From NCBI GenBank assembly GCA_038851035.1, contig JAWCLH010000007.1:1-64000 (forward strand): 64,000 nt of DNA, in the 5' to 3' direction. Below the pieces are notes generated by a model. It saw only the letters and a list, made by a program, of their open reading frames with translations, searched no databases and had not been told where the DNA came from. Shown here piece by piece: positions 33,010 through 41,289 of this stretch. Numbering within the stretch: position 1 is the stretch's first letter; each line of letters starts with the position of its first letter. Source of the stretch: Thermoplasmata archaeon (GTDB lineage Archaea > Thermoplasmatota > DTKX01 > VGTL01). Both the position numbers and the translations under genes were made by a program.

Positions 33010-35088
33010 ATGAAAGGCTTTACAGGCAGAATTCTCAGAGTTGACCTCTCATCGGGCCTCTGGCGGGCGGAGCCTACAGACCCGGTGGAGGCCAGGGCCT
33101 TCCTCGGCGGAAAAGGATACGCGGCCTCGAGGCTATTCCGCGAGCTCGCTCCCGGGACCGAACCCCTCTCCCCAGAGAACAAAGTAGCTCTTATGGCGGG
33201 CCCCCTCACGGGCACTAGCGGGCCGATGGCAAACCGATTTGCGGTCTGCACGAAGTCCCCACTCACCGGTGCGTGGCTCGACTCGCACTGCGGGGGCCGC
33301 TGGGGCGTGGAGCTCAAGCGCGCCGGCTGGGACGGGATAATTCTCGAGGGGAGGGCGGAGGGGCCCGTGCACATGAGAATTCGTGACGCGGATGTGGAGC
33401 TGGCCGGCGCCTCCGATTTCTGGGGAAAGGGGACGTTTGAGACGACGAGAGCGATTCAGGAAGGGGAAATTGAGGGGTCCGGCGGGCGGAGGCCCTCGGT
33501 CCTCTGCATCGGGCCCGCAGGCGAAAGCCTCTGCCTCACCGCGTGCGTTATCGCCGACGCGAGGGCCGCGGGCCGGGGCGGCGCTGGAGCGGTTCTGGGC
33601 TCGAAGAACCTGAAGGCCATATCGGTTCTTGGCACAGGCAGCGTTCCCCTCGCTGACGAGGCAGCGTTTGAGGAACTCGCGCGGAGGACTCGTGAGAAGC
33701 TTCTAGCTAGCCCCTCCCTGCGAGAGAGGCACATTCTCGGCACCGCCGGGAACGTGAGGCCGGTTAATGCAACGGGCGGGCTCCCTACCCGCAACTTCCA
33801 GAAGGGAAGCTTCGAGGCTTTCGAAGAGATAACTGGAGACGCCTTCTCGAAACACCTCTGGAACAACTCAAAGAATTTGAGGCCCTGCTGGGGTTGCGTC
33901 ATCCCCTGCGCGCACTACGCCGTCCTCCGCCCCGGAGGACCCGCTCGCTACCTCGGCCGCCCCGGCGCCGGGGATGAGAAGCGCTGTGCAGATGGAAAGG
34001 AGGGGGTCGCTGAAGGGGGAGCTCAGCAGGCTGGACAGAGCGGGGAGGAATGGTGGGGGAGAGAGGGGAGGGGAGTCGTCTCTGGCGCGCAAGCGCGGAG
34101 CGAGCCAGGAGCCCGGGAGGATGGGGAGAAATGGGCGCTGGGGGAGCGGAGCACCGAGATTGTCGACGAGGGTCCCGAGTACGAGACCATCGCCATGCTC
34201 GGCTCCAATCTGGGCATTGCTGACAGGGAGGCAATCGCTCTCGCCGACTATATGCTCGACGACGTCGGCCTAGACACAATCTCATTTGGCAACACGCTGG
34301 GCTTCCTGATTGAGTGCTTTGAGACGGGCCTTCTCGGTCTCGAAGAGACCTCCGGCCTGAGGCTGGAATTCGGCTGTGCCGAGGTCCTTCACCGAAGCAT
34401 CCTCATCGCCTCGAAAAGGGCGGGGCCGCTCGGCGGGCTGCTCGCAGACGGTGTGCTGAGGGCGTCGAGGAGGATAGGGAAGGGGAGCGAGGGATTTGCG
34501 ATGCATGTGAAGGGCCTGGAGATTCCCGCCTACGACCCCCGCGCCTCCCCGGGGCAGGCGCTGGCCTACGCCGTCGCGGACAGGGGGGCCTGCCACCTCA
34601 GGCCATTCATGTACGGGAGCGAGCACTTCGGGAAGTCCCCGCGGCTCGACGCCCTCACTTACGAAGGAAAGGCGGCGGAGGTCAAGAGCGGTCAGGAGAG
34701 GTGCGCAGTCGTCGACTCCATCGGCCTCTGCCTCTTCCACATGATGGCCCTGAGCCTCACTAAGGATATCCTTCCGCTTCTGAACGCCGCCACCGGCTTC
34801 AACTACTCGGAGCAGGAGCTCCTAAAGGTGGGGGAGAGAATCAACAATCTGACCCGCGCCTTCAACTGCCGCGAGGGCTTTGACGTTAAGGACGACGCTC
34901 TCCCCCCGAGGTGCCGGGAGCCCCTGAGGGACGGGAAGCGAGCCGGCCTGCCCATGGAGCTCGAGCGGATGCTCCCGGAGTACTACCGCCTCTGCGGCTG
35001 GGACGAGAGAGGAGTTCCAACCCCAGAGAAGCTGGGGGAGCTGGGGCTGGAGTTCGCAATTGATTCACTGACGGGAAGGGGGCGTTGA
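33010..35088 (+). CDS. aor: Tungsten-dependent aldehyde:ferredoxin oxidoreductase family protein
   Basis: 692 residues. The N-terminus MKGFTGRILRVDLSSG aligns with the start of archaeal AORs; PLTGTSGPMANRF and AAGRGGAGAVLGSKNLKA are pterin-binding signatures. The [4Fe-4S] cluster ligands are C293, C296 and C300 (CWGCVIPC), with a later Cys (FNCREGF) as probable fourth. After the cluster an insertion of about 75 residues rich in Gly, Glu, Arg and Ala separates it from GPEYETIAMLGSN; typical members have about 10-20 residues there. The enzyme oxidises aldehydes to acids with ferredoxin. ATG 33001 is the alternative start. Convergent with the DHH gene. Confidence 0.93.
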   Translation: MKGFTGRILRVDLSSGLWRAEPTDPVEARAFLGGKGYAASRLFRELAPGTEPLSPENKVALMAGPLTGTSGPMANRFAVCTKSPLTGAWLDSHCGGRWGVELKRAGWDGIILEGRAEGPVHMRIRDADVELAGASDFWGKGTFETTRAIQEGEIEGSGGRRPSVLCIGPAGESLCLTACVIADARAAGRGGAGAVLGSKNLKAISVLGTGSVPLADEAAFEELARRTREKLLASPSLRERHILGTAGNVRPVNATGGLPTRNFQKGSFEAFEEITGDAFSKHLWNNSKNLRPCWGCVIPCAHYAVLRPGGPARYLGRPGAGDEKRCADGKEGVAEGGAQQAGQSGEEWWGREGRGVVSGAQARSEPGAREDGEKWALGERSTEIVDEGPEYETIAMLGSNLGIADREAIALADYMLDDVGLDTISFGNTLGFLIECFETGLLGLEETSGLRLEFGCAEVLHRSILIASKRAGPLGGLLADGVLRASRRIGKGSEGFAMHVKGLEIPAYDPRASPGQALAYAVADRGACHLRPFMYGSEHFGKSPRLDALTYEGKAAEVKSGQERCAVVDSIGLCLFHMMALSLTKDILPLLNAATGFNYSEQELLKVGERINNLTRAFNCREGFDVKDDALPPRCREPLRDGKRAGLPMELERMLPEYYRLCGWDERGVPTPEKLGELGLEFAIDSLTGRGR

Positions 35089-35099
35089 GCCCGCCCGCG

Positions 35100-36482
35100 C
35101 TACGCGCTCTTGCCGGCGAGCTGCCCCCCGAGAATTCTCTCGGCCTCTTCGAGGAAGCGCTCCTCACTACCCTCGGGAATCGTCCCGCCGGCCGCGACGT
35201 TGTGCCCTCCACCCGTCCCGCCCACGGCGGCGGCCGCGCCGCGCATCACCACAGAGAGGTCGAGCCCCCTCTCGGTCAGGGCCCGGGTGCCCCTTGCCGA
35301 GACCTTCACCCCGGATCCGTCCTCGGCCTTTGCGAAGGCTACCATTGGAAGCCCCGGATCTACTCCCGCTTCTCCCGACGCCAGGAGCATCCCCGCGACC
35401 ACGCCGACGATAGTGTCCGATATTCCGTCGCCCGCGTGGAAGTACTGGAGGTGGCGCCTCCTCCTGACCCCGAGCTCCTTCACGAGCTGAATTCCGTCGA
35501 CGAGAGAGCGCCTGTGGCCTTGCAGAAGCGAGAGGGCCCTTCGCAGCCCCTCGCCCCTGTCTCCCCTGCACACCGCGAGCCCGACCTCCGGCCTGTCGTG
35601 CCTCCCGCAGGAGTTGAGCAGGGTCGCGAATTCCATAGCGTCCCTGAGCTCCGTTCCCGGCTCCTCCTTTATCAAAGTGTAGACCTCGCCCAGAACCCTA
35701 CGGGCGGCGGCGTGGCCGGCGCCGAGCTCGATAAGGCGAATGACGATGGCCGAGGCTATTTTCCTCTTTTCCTCTAGAGAGAGCGAAGCCCAGCTCCTCC
35801 ACCTCTCTCCGTCCTTCAGTGGAACGCCGAGAGGCTGGAGGAAAGCCAGCGACCCCTCCTCGCTGCCCGACACTCCCGGAATTCCGGGGTCGCTTGCGTA
35901 CTGGAGCATCTTGTGTACCGGCCGCGTCTCCCGGCCAAAGTACCGGATGTCTATGGACCAGTCGAGGACTCCCGCCCTCTTCCCCTCGTCGAGAATCAGC
36001 CTGTTGGTGCCGACCAGCCTTCCGGCGCGCCTGTCCTGAAGGTCGCCGACCGCCCCAACAACCGCAAGCGCCGTGAGTTCCCCGGCCTGCGGCGCGAGCT
36101 CGCGCGCGACGAGATAGGTTGCTCCGGCGCCGCTTAAGTCAGTGGCACCATCGAGCCCCGCGAGATGCGGATTGACCTGCGGAATTCTAGTGGTGCCGTC
36201 TGGGACGTGGTGGTCGGTTATCACACACTCCAGCTCCCCGAGGAGCGACTGGGAACCGCTGCCCAGATCCGTGAACCATATGAGCGAGTCCGTGTCCAAT
36301 GTGGAGACGGTGGCCACGTCGAGCTGCTTCAGGAACCGCACCCTGTGCTCAATGCCCGCGCGCTCCAGCGCGAGCGAGGCGATCGCACCGGAGCAAATTC
36401 CGTCGGCGTCGATATGAGTCACGACGAGGACCCTCTTCTTTCCGCGCAGGAGCGCCGCGATGCTCCGGGCCCGCTCGAGCAT
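35100..36482 (-). CDS. DHH-family phosphoesterase, archaeal RecJ-like (GAN type)
   Basis: 460 residues. The DHH core has THIDADG (22-28), the catalytic Asp in TDLGSG (D72), and the namesake TDHHVPD (D90-H91-H92); the C-terminal DHHA1 domain ends with GTGGGHNVAAGG, the substrate-binding glycines. Archaeal members are 5'-3' or 3'-5' single-strand exonucleases, some bound to GINS at the replication fork. No GINS or primase gene is nearby, so the precise role is open. Probably monocistronic. The upstream 36483-36654 holds no gene. Confidence 0.88.
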   Translation of the reverse strand: MLERARSIAALLRGKKRVLVVTHIDADGICSGAIASLALERAGIEHRVRFLKQLDVATVSTLDTDSLIWFTDLGSGSQSLLGELECVITDHHVPDGTTRIPQVNPHLAGLDGATDLSGAGATYLVARELAPQAGELTALAVVGAVGDLQDRRAGRLVGTNRLILDEGKRAGVLDWSIDIRYFGRETRPVHKMLQYASDPGIPGVSGSEEGSLAFLQPLGVPLKDGERWRSWASLSLEEKRKIASAIVIRLIELGAGHAAARRVLGEVYTLIKEEPGTELRDAMEFATLLNSCGRHDRPEVGLAVCRGDRGEGLRRALSLLQGHRRSLVDGIQLVKELGVRRRRHLQYFHAGDGISDTIVGVVAGMLLASGEAGVDPGLPMVAFAKAEDGSGVKVSARGTRALTERGLDLSVVMRGAAAAVGGTGGGHNVAAGGTIPEGSEERFLEEAERILGGQLAGKSA

Positions 36483-36654
36483 GTCGTCCCGAGTAATTGC
36501 TGCCCATGCTTAAAGGTTGCCGGTGGGGGCGCTGGTAGCCGCTTTCCCGGAGGCCCGACGAAAGCCCGAAGGGGATCGCGCGCACCCGAATGGATTTCTG
36601 TGCCTCTCGGTGCCCGGCTCTGGCGCGCCACCGCTTATCCGGCCGATAGATAAG

Positions 36655-36990
36655 TCAAAAGAATTTGCGAATCGTCGAGAGGTCCTCCATGGAGATCTTC
36701 GTCAGCCTGAGGCGCTTCGTCACGAGGGCCTTCATCGGCCCCATCTCCTTCTTCAGCAGGGCCTCTAGGGTCGCGCTGTCGGTGGTGATGTGGATGTCCG
36801 GGTTCGGCAGGACCCCCTTCGAGAATTCCTGTATCTGGTTGTCCCGCAGGGTGAAGTGATAACCCTCCGCATCCGTAAGCTCGATGAAGACACCTCTGGT
36901 CTTCCCCTCGAGCTCTGACCTCAGCTTCGGGTCGGTCCGAGCCCTCTCATTAAACCTCTCTATGACGCTCCTCAGCTCGTCCTCAAGCAT
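36655..36990 (-). CDS. SCP2 sterol-binding-domain protein
   Basis: 111 residues covering a complete SCP2 fold: an N-terminal helix (LEDELRSVIERFNERA), strands GVFIELTDAEGYHFTLRDNQ, and the conserved DIHITTDSATLEALLKKE with a helical tail. SCP2 domains bind lipids or acyl-CoA in a hydrophobic tunnel. It overlaps the 3' end of the RNase HII gene by 19 bases, so it is translated from the same message, though a functional link between the two is not obvious. Acyl-chain handling together with the beta-oxidation genes is a guess. Confidence 0.85.
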   Translation of the reverse strand: MLEDELRSVIERFNERARTDPKLRSELEGKTRGVFIELTDAEGYHFTLRDNQIQEFSKGVLPNPDIHITTDSATLEALLKKEMGPMKALVTKRLRLTKISMEDLSTIRKFF

Positions 36991-37760
36991 TTCGAATCAG
37001 CCCCCTTTGAGCTCTCACGCTTCTCACTGCGGGCACCCTCCGCCGGTGCGAACTCATCCAGTTTTCTCTCCTGCCTGACCAGCTTCCGGACGGTCTCCCA
37101 GCTGGTCCTTGTGTGGGGAGGGAGAGTTCCCGTTGTTTCAAAGTATTTTTTTATATAGGCTATCGTCACCGGGTCGGCAGGGTAGCCACTGCCCGCGTCC
37201 TCCCCGGCCTCTCTCGATATCTTCTCCATCTCCTCGTCGCGGATTAACTTTGCGAGAATCGACGCCGCCGATACAACTGGGTACTTCACGTCCGCCCTGT
37301 GCTCGGAGACGAGCTCTATTCTCAGGCCTAGGTGGTGGAGCACCCTGAGCCCGAACTGGTGGGCGTCCGTGTCGACCGCGTCGACGAAGACCCTGACGCC
37401 CGAGGGCGCGCGTCCGGCGGGCAGTCTGGAGGTCAGGAGGGCCTTGATGACGTCCGCGAAGACCTCCGCCTCTAGCTCGTTGAGGCTACCGCGGTCGCGA
37501 TATGAATCTATCTCCTCCGCGGGTATTTTCCTCACGACAACGTCCTCGCAGAGCCGGCGAATTCCGGCCCCTAAGCGGCGCCTGGTCTCGGGAGTGCACA
37601 GCTTAGAGTCCCGCACCCCGAGCTCGCGCAGCGTGCGGTCGTCTCGGATCCTGACGCCGACGATGACGAGTGGTCCCAGGACCGGGCCCCTTCCCGCCTC
37701 GTCCACGCCGATGAGCTCCTCCGCACCCGGCGCCTGAAACCCCTTTGCCTCTCCGGACAA
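36972..37760 (-). CDS. rnhB: Ribonuclease HII
   Basis: 262 residues. The signature LIGVDEAGRGPVLGPLVI (D20, E21), the third acidic residue in FVDAVDTD and the fourth in EHRADVKYPVVSAASI are all present, as is the C-terminal Tyr-containing GYPADPVTIAYIKKY that recognises the RNA-DNA junction. It removes ribonucleotides and RNA primers from DNA. The tail (about 225-262) is Lys/Glu/Ser-rich and longer than usual. The start is TTG at 37760; no ATG precedes the conserved region. Co-transcribed with the SCP2 gene. Confidence 0.94.
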   Translation of the reverse strand: MSGEAKGFQAPGAEELIGVDEAGRGPVLGPLVIVGVRIRDDRTLRELGVRDSKLCTPETRRRLGAGIRRLCEDVVVRKIPAEEIDSYRDRGSLNELEAEVFADVIKALLTSRLPAGRAPSGVRVFVDAVDTDAHQFGLRVLHHLGLRIELVSEHRADVKYPVVSAASILAKLIRDEEMEKISREAGEDAGSGYPADPVTIAYIKKYFETTGTLPPHTRTSWETVRKLVRQERKLDEFAPAEGARSEKRESSKGADSKCLRTS

Positions 37761-37942
37761 CGTGACCGTATCCGGCGGTGGGTAGTTATGCGTATTGGTC
37801 TCCCGGGGCAGGCACCGATGAGGGGCGCTGGAACCGCGGCGGGCCTCTGTCGTGGGTTAGAGCCGAGACCAGAACGGCCCGGCCTCCGGGTCTAACGGCC
37901 TCAGGGTTCTCCGGCGCAATCAAAAACAATCAAAAAATAATA

Positions 37943-37953
37943 ATACTTATAAC
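37943..37953 (+). promoter_or_regulatory. TATA box of the nfeD-SPFH operon
   Basis: ATACTTATAAC in an AT-rich island (37925-37965). A GGAGAAAGG ribosome-binding site lies just before ATG 37980. Confidence 0.45.
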
Positions 37954-37979
37954 ACACTATATCCAGTCTGGAGAAAGGC

Positions 37980-38486
37980 ATGGAATACTGGGTAACGGGG
38001 CTAGTTGTTTTAATTATCGGAATGATTCTTCTGGTCGTCGAAGTCGCCACTCCCGGCCAGACCTTTATGGCAATACCGGGAACTGTGGCGGTCGTCCTCG
38101 GCTTGATAATGATGGCGCTGGGCCCCTGGCTCTTCTCGGAGGTCTGGTACGCCCCCGTGATCGCGCTTCTTGTCGTGCTCCCCGTCACGGTTATCACGAT
38201 ATGGTTCTACAGGAAGCTCGGGAGGGGCCACCCACCCATAACCACCGTCGGCGACTCTCTCATCGGCCGGCAGGGGGTAGTGATAGAGAGGGTCGAGCCA
38301 GAGAGTATCAAAGGGAAGGTCAAGGTGGCGAGCCAGATATGGAGCGCCACGGCCGACACCGTGATTGAGCCGGGAGAGAGGGTAGAGGTGGTGGCGAGCG
38401 AGGGAGTTCATGTCCACGTCGAGAGGGTGGAGAAAATCGCAAGGATAGAGAGGGAGATGATGGAGAAACAAGAGAGGGGAGAGTGA
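37980..38486 (+). CDS. NfeD-like membrane protein
   Basis: 168 residues. Membrane helices at about 5-25, 28-50 and 57-78, followed by a cytoplasmic or extracellular OB-fold NfeD C-domain (DSLIGRQGVVIERVEPESIKGKVKVASQIWSATAD). The OB segment with GxxGxxxxxL/V and W-A is the family hallmark. It lacks the N-terminal ClpP-like protease domain, so it is the short NfeD1b type. The next gene, four bases later, encodes the stomatin-like partner; NfeD and SPFH proteins form membrane complexes in many prokaryotes. Confidence 0.93.
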   Translation: MEYWVTGLVVLIIGMILLVVEVATPGQTFMAIPGTVAVVLGLIMMALGPWLFSEVWYAPVIALLVVLPVTVITIWFYRKLGRGHPPITTVGDSLIGRQGVVIERVEPESIKGKVKVASQIWSATADTVIEPGERVEVVASEGVHVHVERVEKIARIEREMMEKQERGE

Positions 38487-38490
38487 TGCA

Positions 38491-39675
38491 GTGGCGGATG
38501 CCTCTGAGATGCTAATATGGATGATGGTCATCATCGTGGTTCTGGTCGTCGTAGTGATACTCCTTTCCTCGGTTAGAATCATATACCCCTGGGAGAAGGG
38601 ACTAAAGATTGTACTGGGAAGCTACAGGGGCAAGCTTAACCCGGGGCTGAACCTCGTCATCCCTATGGTGACGACCGTTGTTCGGATGGACCTTAGGACG
38701 CAGGTCTTCGACGTCCCCCGCCAGGAGGTCATCACCAAGGACAACTCGCCGACGAACGTGGACGCTATCATATACATCAAGGTCACCGACCCCGAGAAGG
38801 CGTTCTTCGAGATCACCAACTATCGCCAGGCCACCATCGCGCTCGCCCAGACCACCCTCCGGTCCACCATCGGCGACATGGAGCTCGACGAGGTCCTCTA
38901 CAACCGCCACGCCATCAACATCAAGCTCAGGGACGTGCTCGACGAGGCGACCGATGCCTGGGGCGTGAAGGTCGAGGCGGTGGAGATCAGGGAGGTGGAC
39001 CCCGTCGGGCCGGTTAAGGCTGCGATGGAGGAGCAGACAGCGGCGGAGAGGGAGAGGAGGGCTGCGATTCTGCGCGCCGACGGCGAGAAGCGCTCCGCGA
39101 TTCTGAAAGCCGAGGGCGCCAAGCGCGCGCGCATCCTTCAGGCGGAGGGAGTCAGGCAGGCCAGGATTCTGGAGGCCGAAGGCGCGCGGCAGGCGAAGAT
39201 ACTGGAGATGCAGGGTGAAGCCCAGTCCCTCCGGCTCCTGACGCTCGGAGCCGCCCTGATGGACCAGAAGGCATTGACCGTCAAGTCCCTGGACACCCTC
39301 GCGGCGATGGCCAGCGGTCAGGCGACGAAGATAATATTCCCGTTCGAGCTCAGCAGGCTGCTCGAGGGCGCCTCCCAGTACATCGGCGCTGGAACCAAGA
39401 TACCCGATAGGCAGCCGGCGAACGTCATCGAGCTTGAGAGGCTGATAGGGAAGGCGCAGGATATATTGGGCCCGATTCCGAGCGCGCAGGAGCTCCGCGA
39501 GGAGATCGCGGCCATAGACAAGGAGATCAGGAGCGAGAGCCTCCAGTCTCAAGAGATCGCCCAGATTGGAGGAAGGGGGGTCGCGAGACCCGGAGAGCCC
39601 TCACCAGTTGGTAGCATGGAGGATGTCCTGAGGAAGGAGCCCCCGCCCCTCTTGCAAAAGCCGGCTCAGAAGTAA
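38491..39675 (+). CDS. SPFH/Band 7 stomatin-like protein
   Basis: 394 residues. An N-terminal membrane helix (about 8-27) is followed by the Band 7 domain (RIIYPWEKGLKIVLGSYRG to about 190) and a long coiled coil with Ala/Glu/Arg repeats of the ILRADGEKR / ILKAEGAKR / ILQAEGVRQ kind. The C-terminal 60 residues are predicted to be disordered. Such proteins form membrane-associated rings or microdomains and regulate proteases or transporters. The start is GTG (VADASEM); ATG 38508 is an alternative. Operon with nfeD. Confidence 0.93.
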   Translation: MADASEMLIWMMVIIVVLVVVVILLSSVRIIYPWEKGLKIVLGSYRGKLNPGLNLVIPMVTTVVRMDLRTQVFDVPRQEVITKDNSPTNVDAIIYIKVTDPEKAFFEITNYRQATIALAQTTLRSTIGDMELDEVLYNRHAINIKLRDVLDEATDAWGVKVEAVEIREVDPVGPVKAAMEEQTAAERERRAAILRADGEKRSAILKAEGAKRARILQAEGVRQARILEAEGARQAKILEMQGEAQSLRLLTLGAALMDQKALTVKSLDTLAAMASGQATKIIFPFELSRLLEGASQYIGAGTKIPDRQPANVIELERLIGKAQDILGPIPSAQELREEIAAIDKEIRSESLQSQEIAQIGGRGVARPGEPSPVGSMEDVLRKEPPPLLQKPAQK

Positions 39676-39829
39676 CGCTCTTCATTGATTCCCCCGAGGG
39701 CTGCCGGGCACAAGCATCGCCACTTGGCTTCTTATCAGGTTGGAGCCTCCGTGGTCCCGAGAAAAATCGCCCAGCACCGCTTTCTCCGGCCGGGGCCATG
39801 CGGCGTTCCCCATCCCAGAATGGGGAGCG

Positions 39830-40699
39830 TCAGGGCTCCTTCCAGTCGATTATTTTCCTTACCGGGCTGATGTTCATCCCGAGACCCAGGCGGTCCGGGT
39901 CGAGGCCCATGGCAAGGCCCAGTAGCTGGGTATAGTAGATCACGGGAAGGCTGAGCTCGGCTCCTATCGTCCTTCCGCATATGTCCTGCGTGTCGAGCAT
40001 CTTCTGGCAGGAGGGGCAGACGGTCACGACGGCGTCAATGCCCGCCTCCTGAATCGCCTTGATTTTCTGACCCGCCATCGTGAAGGCTGCGCTGTCGTTC
40101 TTCAGGAGCAGGGGTGCGCCGCAGCAGTCAAGCTTCTGGGGATAATAGGGGGAGGATGCCCCGAGCGCCTCGATGAGGCGGTCGAGCTTCTGGGGATTCT
40201 CCGGGTCGTCCTGCCTGCCGACCGCGCTGGGCCTGAGGGCGTGGCAGCCGTAGTGCGGCACGATTTTCAGCCCCCTGAATTTCCTGAGGGCTGAGGCCTT
40301 TATCCTCTCCGGGCCTATGACGTCGTGAAGGAGCTCGACGATGTGCATCACTCTCGATGTCCCCCTGTACTCAAGACCCTCTGTGGAGAGGACAGCGTTC
40401 ACCCTCCGCTTCATGCCGTCGTTATGGTCAAGGACGTGCTTGGCCTCGAGGAGAGTCATCCGGCAGCCCGTGCAGAATGTCATTATGTCCAGACCAGTCC
40501 CCTCGCCTATGGCGATGTTGCGCGCGGCGAGGTATAGGAAGGCGAAGGGGTTGATGCTGCGAATCGTCACCCCGCAGCACGAGTGGCCCGGACAGTCCAC
40601 GAACTCCACCCCGAGCCTGCCCAGCGTCTCGCGGGCCGACATCTCGTAGGCGTAGGCCTCGGTGGTTATTGCGCAGCCGAGGTAGAGCGCGTACTTCAT
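39830..40699 (-). CDS. hdrB: Heterodisulfide reductase subunit B-like protein
   Basis: 289 residues with two CCG domains: C9, C41-C42, C76, C79 in the first and C152, C192-C193, C228, C231 in the second (FVDCPGHSCCG...FCTGC; HYGC...LDCCGAP...CPSC). In methanogens these bind the two non-cubane [4Fe-4S] clusters that reduce CoM-S-S-CoB. Here no methanogenesis genes are seen, so the disulfide or other acceptor is unknown. Its ATG overlaps the hdrC stop as ATGA. No hdrA follows; 39676-39829 downstream is empty. Confidence 0.93.
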   Translation of the reverse strand: MKYALYLGCAITTEAYAYEMSARETLGRLGVEFVDCPGHSCCGVTIRSINPFAFLYLAARNIAIGEGTGLDIMTFCTGCRMTLLEAKHVLDHNDGMKRRVNAVLSTEGLEYRGTSRVMHIVELLHDVIGPERIKASALRKFRGLKIVPHYGCHALRPSAVGRQDDPENPQKLDRLIEALGASSPYYPQKLDCCGAPLLLKNDSAAFTMAGQKIKAIQEAGIDAVVTVCPSCQKMLDTQDICGRTIGAELSLPVIYYTQLLGLAMGLDPDRLGLGMNISPVRKIIDWKEP

Positions 40700-41256
40700 T
40701 GCTGGTCCTCCAGAAGGCTCTGGCAAAGGGCGCCGGTCAGCGCCTCCCTGAACTTCTCCATGTCCACGGGCCTCGAGGCCTCGCCGAGACCTGCGCCCTT
40801 CCTGTCGGTAAATCTCTTTTTACCGGTCGCGACGCTCCTGTAGAGAACCTCGACGGGGTCCTGAATCAGCCCCTTCTCAATGACCGCTTGAAGGACTCCT
40901 GCGAAGCCGGGAGGCACGGGGAGGCCCCTCTGGACCGCTATTGAGCGCAGGAGGAGAATGACGTCCACCGGCGTGACCTTCTGGGGGCACCTCTCCTTGC
41001 ACTTGAAGCACGTAACGCAGCACCATATGACCTCCGACTTCAGCAGCTCTTCTGTGAAGCCGAGGTTGAATAGTGCCATGACCTCGTGGGGGTGGAGCTC
41101 GAGGAGCTTCATCGCCGGGCAGCCGGCGGTGCACTTGACGCACTGGAGGCAGTAATCCGGTGTTTCCTCCCTCATCTCCCTGAGCATTCGCCTCTCTAGC
41201 TCGCTGACCTCGCTGGAGCTCTCAGCGGAGCTCATTTGGTCAGTCAGGTCCGACAT
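40696..41256 (-). CDS. hdrC: Heterodisulfide reductase subunit C-like protein
   Basis: 186 residues with two ferredoxin-type clusters: C36, C39, C42, C46 (CLQCVKCTAGC) and C80, C83, C86, C90 (CVTCFKCKERC). It passes electrons to HdrB, whose gene overlaps by four bases. An AT-rich TATA-like stretch (41281-41292, minus strand) and GGAGGG precede the start. The gene lies 33 bases after the end of the acyl-CoA dehydrogenase gene on the same strand, so the three may share a transcript. This order suggests an electron path from acyl-CoA oxidation into HdrBC (inference). Confidence 0.93.
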   Translation of the reverse strand: MSDLTDQMSSAESSSEVSELERRMLREMREETPDYCLQCVKCTAGCPAMKLLELHPHEVMALFNLGFTEELLKSEVIWCCVTCFKCKERCPQKVTPVDVILLLRSIAVQRGLPVPPGFAGVLQAVIEKGLIQDPVEVLYRSVATGKKRFTDRKGAGLGEASRPVDMEKFREALTGALCQSLLEDQQ

Positions 41257-41289
41257 CTCGCCATCACCCTAGCCCTCCGTTTATTTAAA

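Noticed and set aside
36483-36654. Small ORFs between the DHH and SCP2 genes
   Set aside because: All overlap or mirror flanking genes and lack start signals; the region appears to be a plain promoter/terminator gap.
39830-41256. HdrBC as evidence of methanogenesis
   Set aside because: No methanogenesis gene is present in the window and HdrBC-like proteins are common in non-methanogens.
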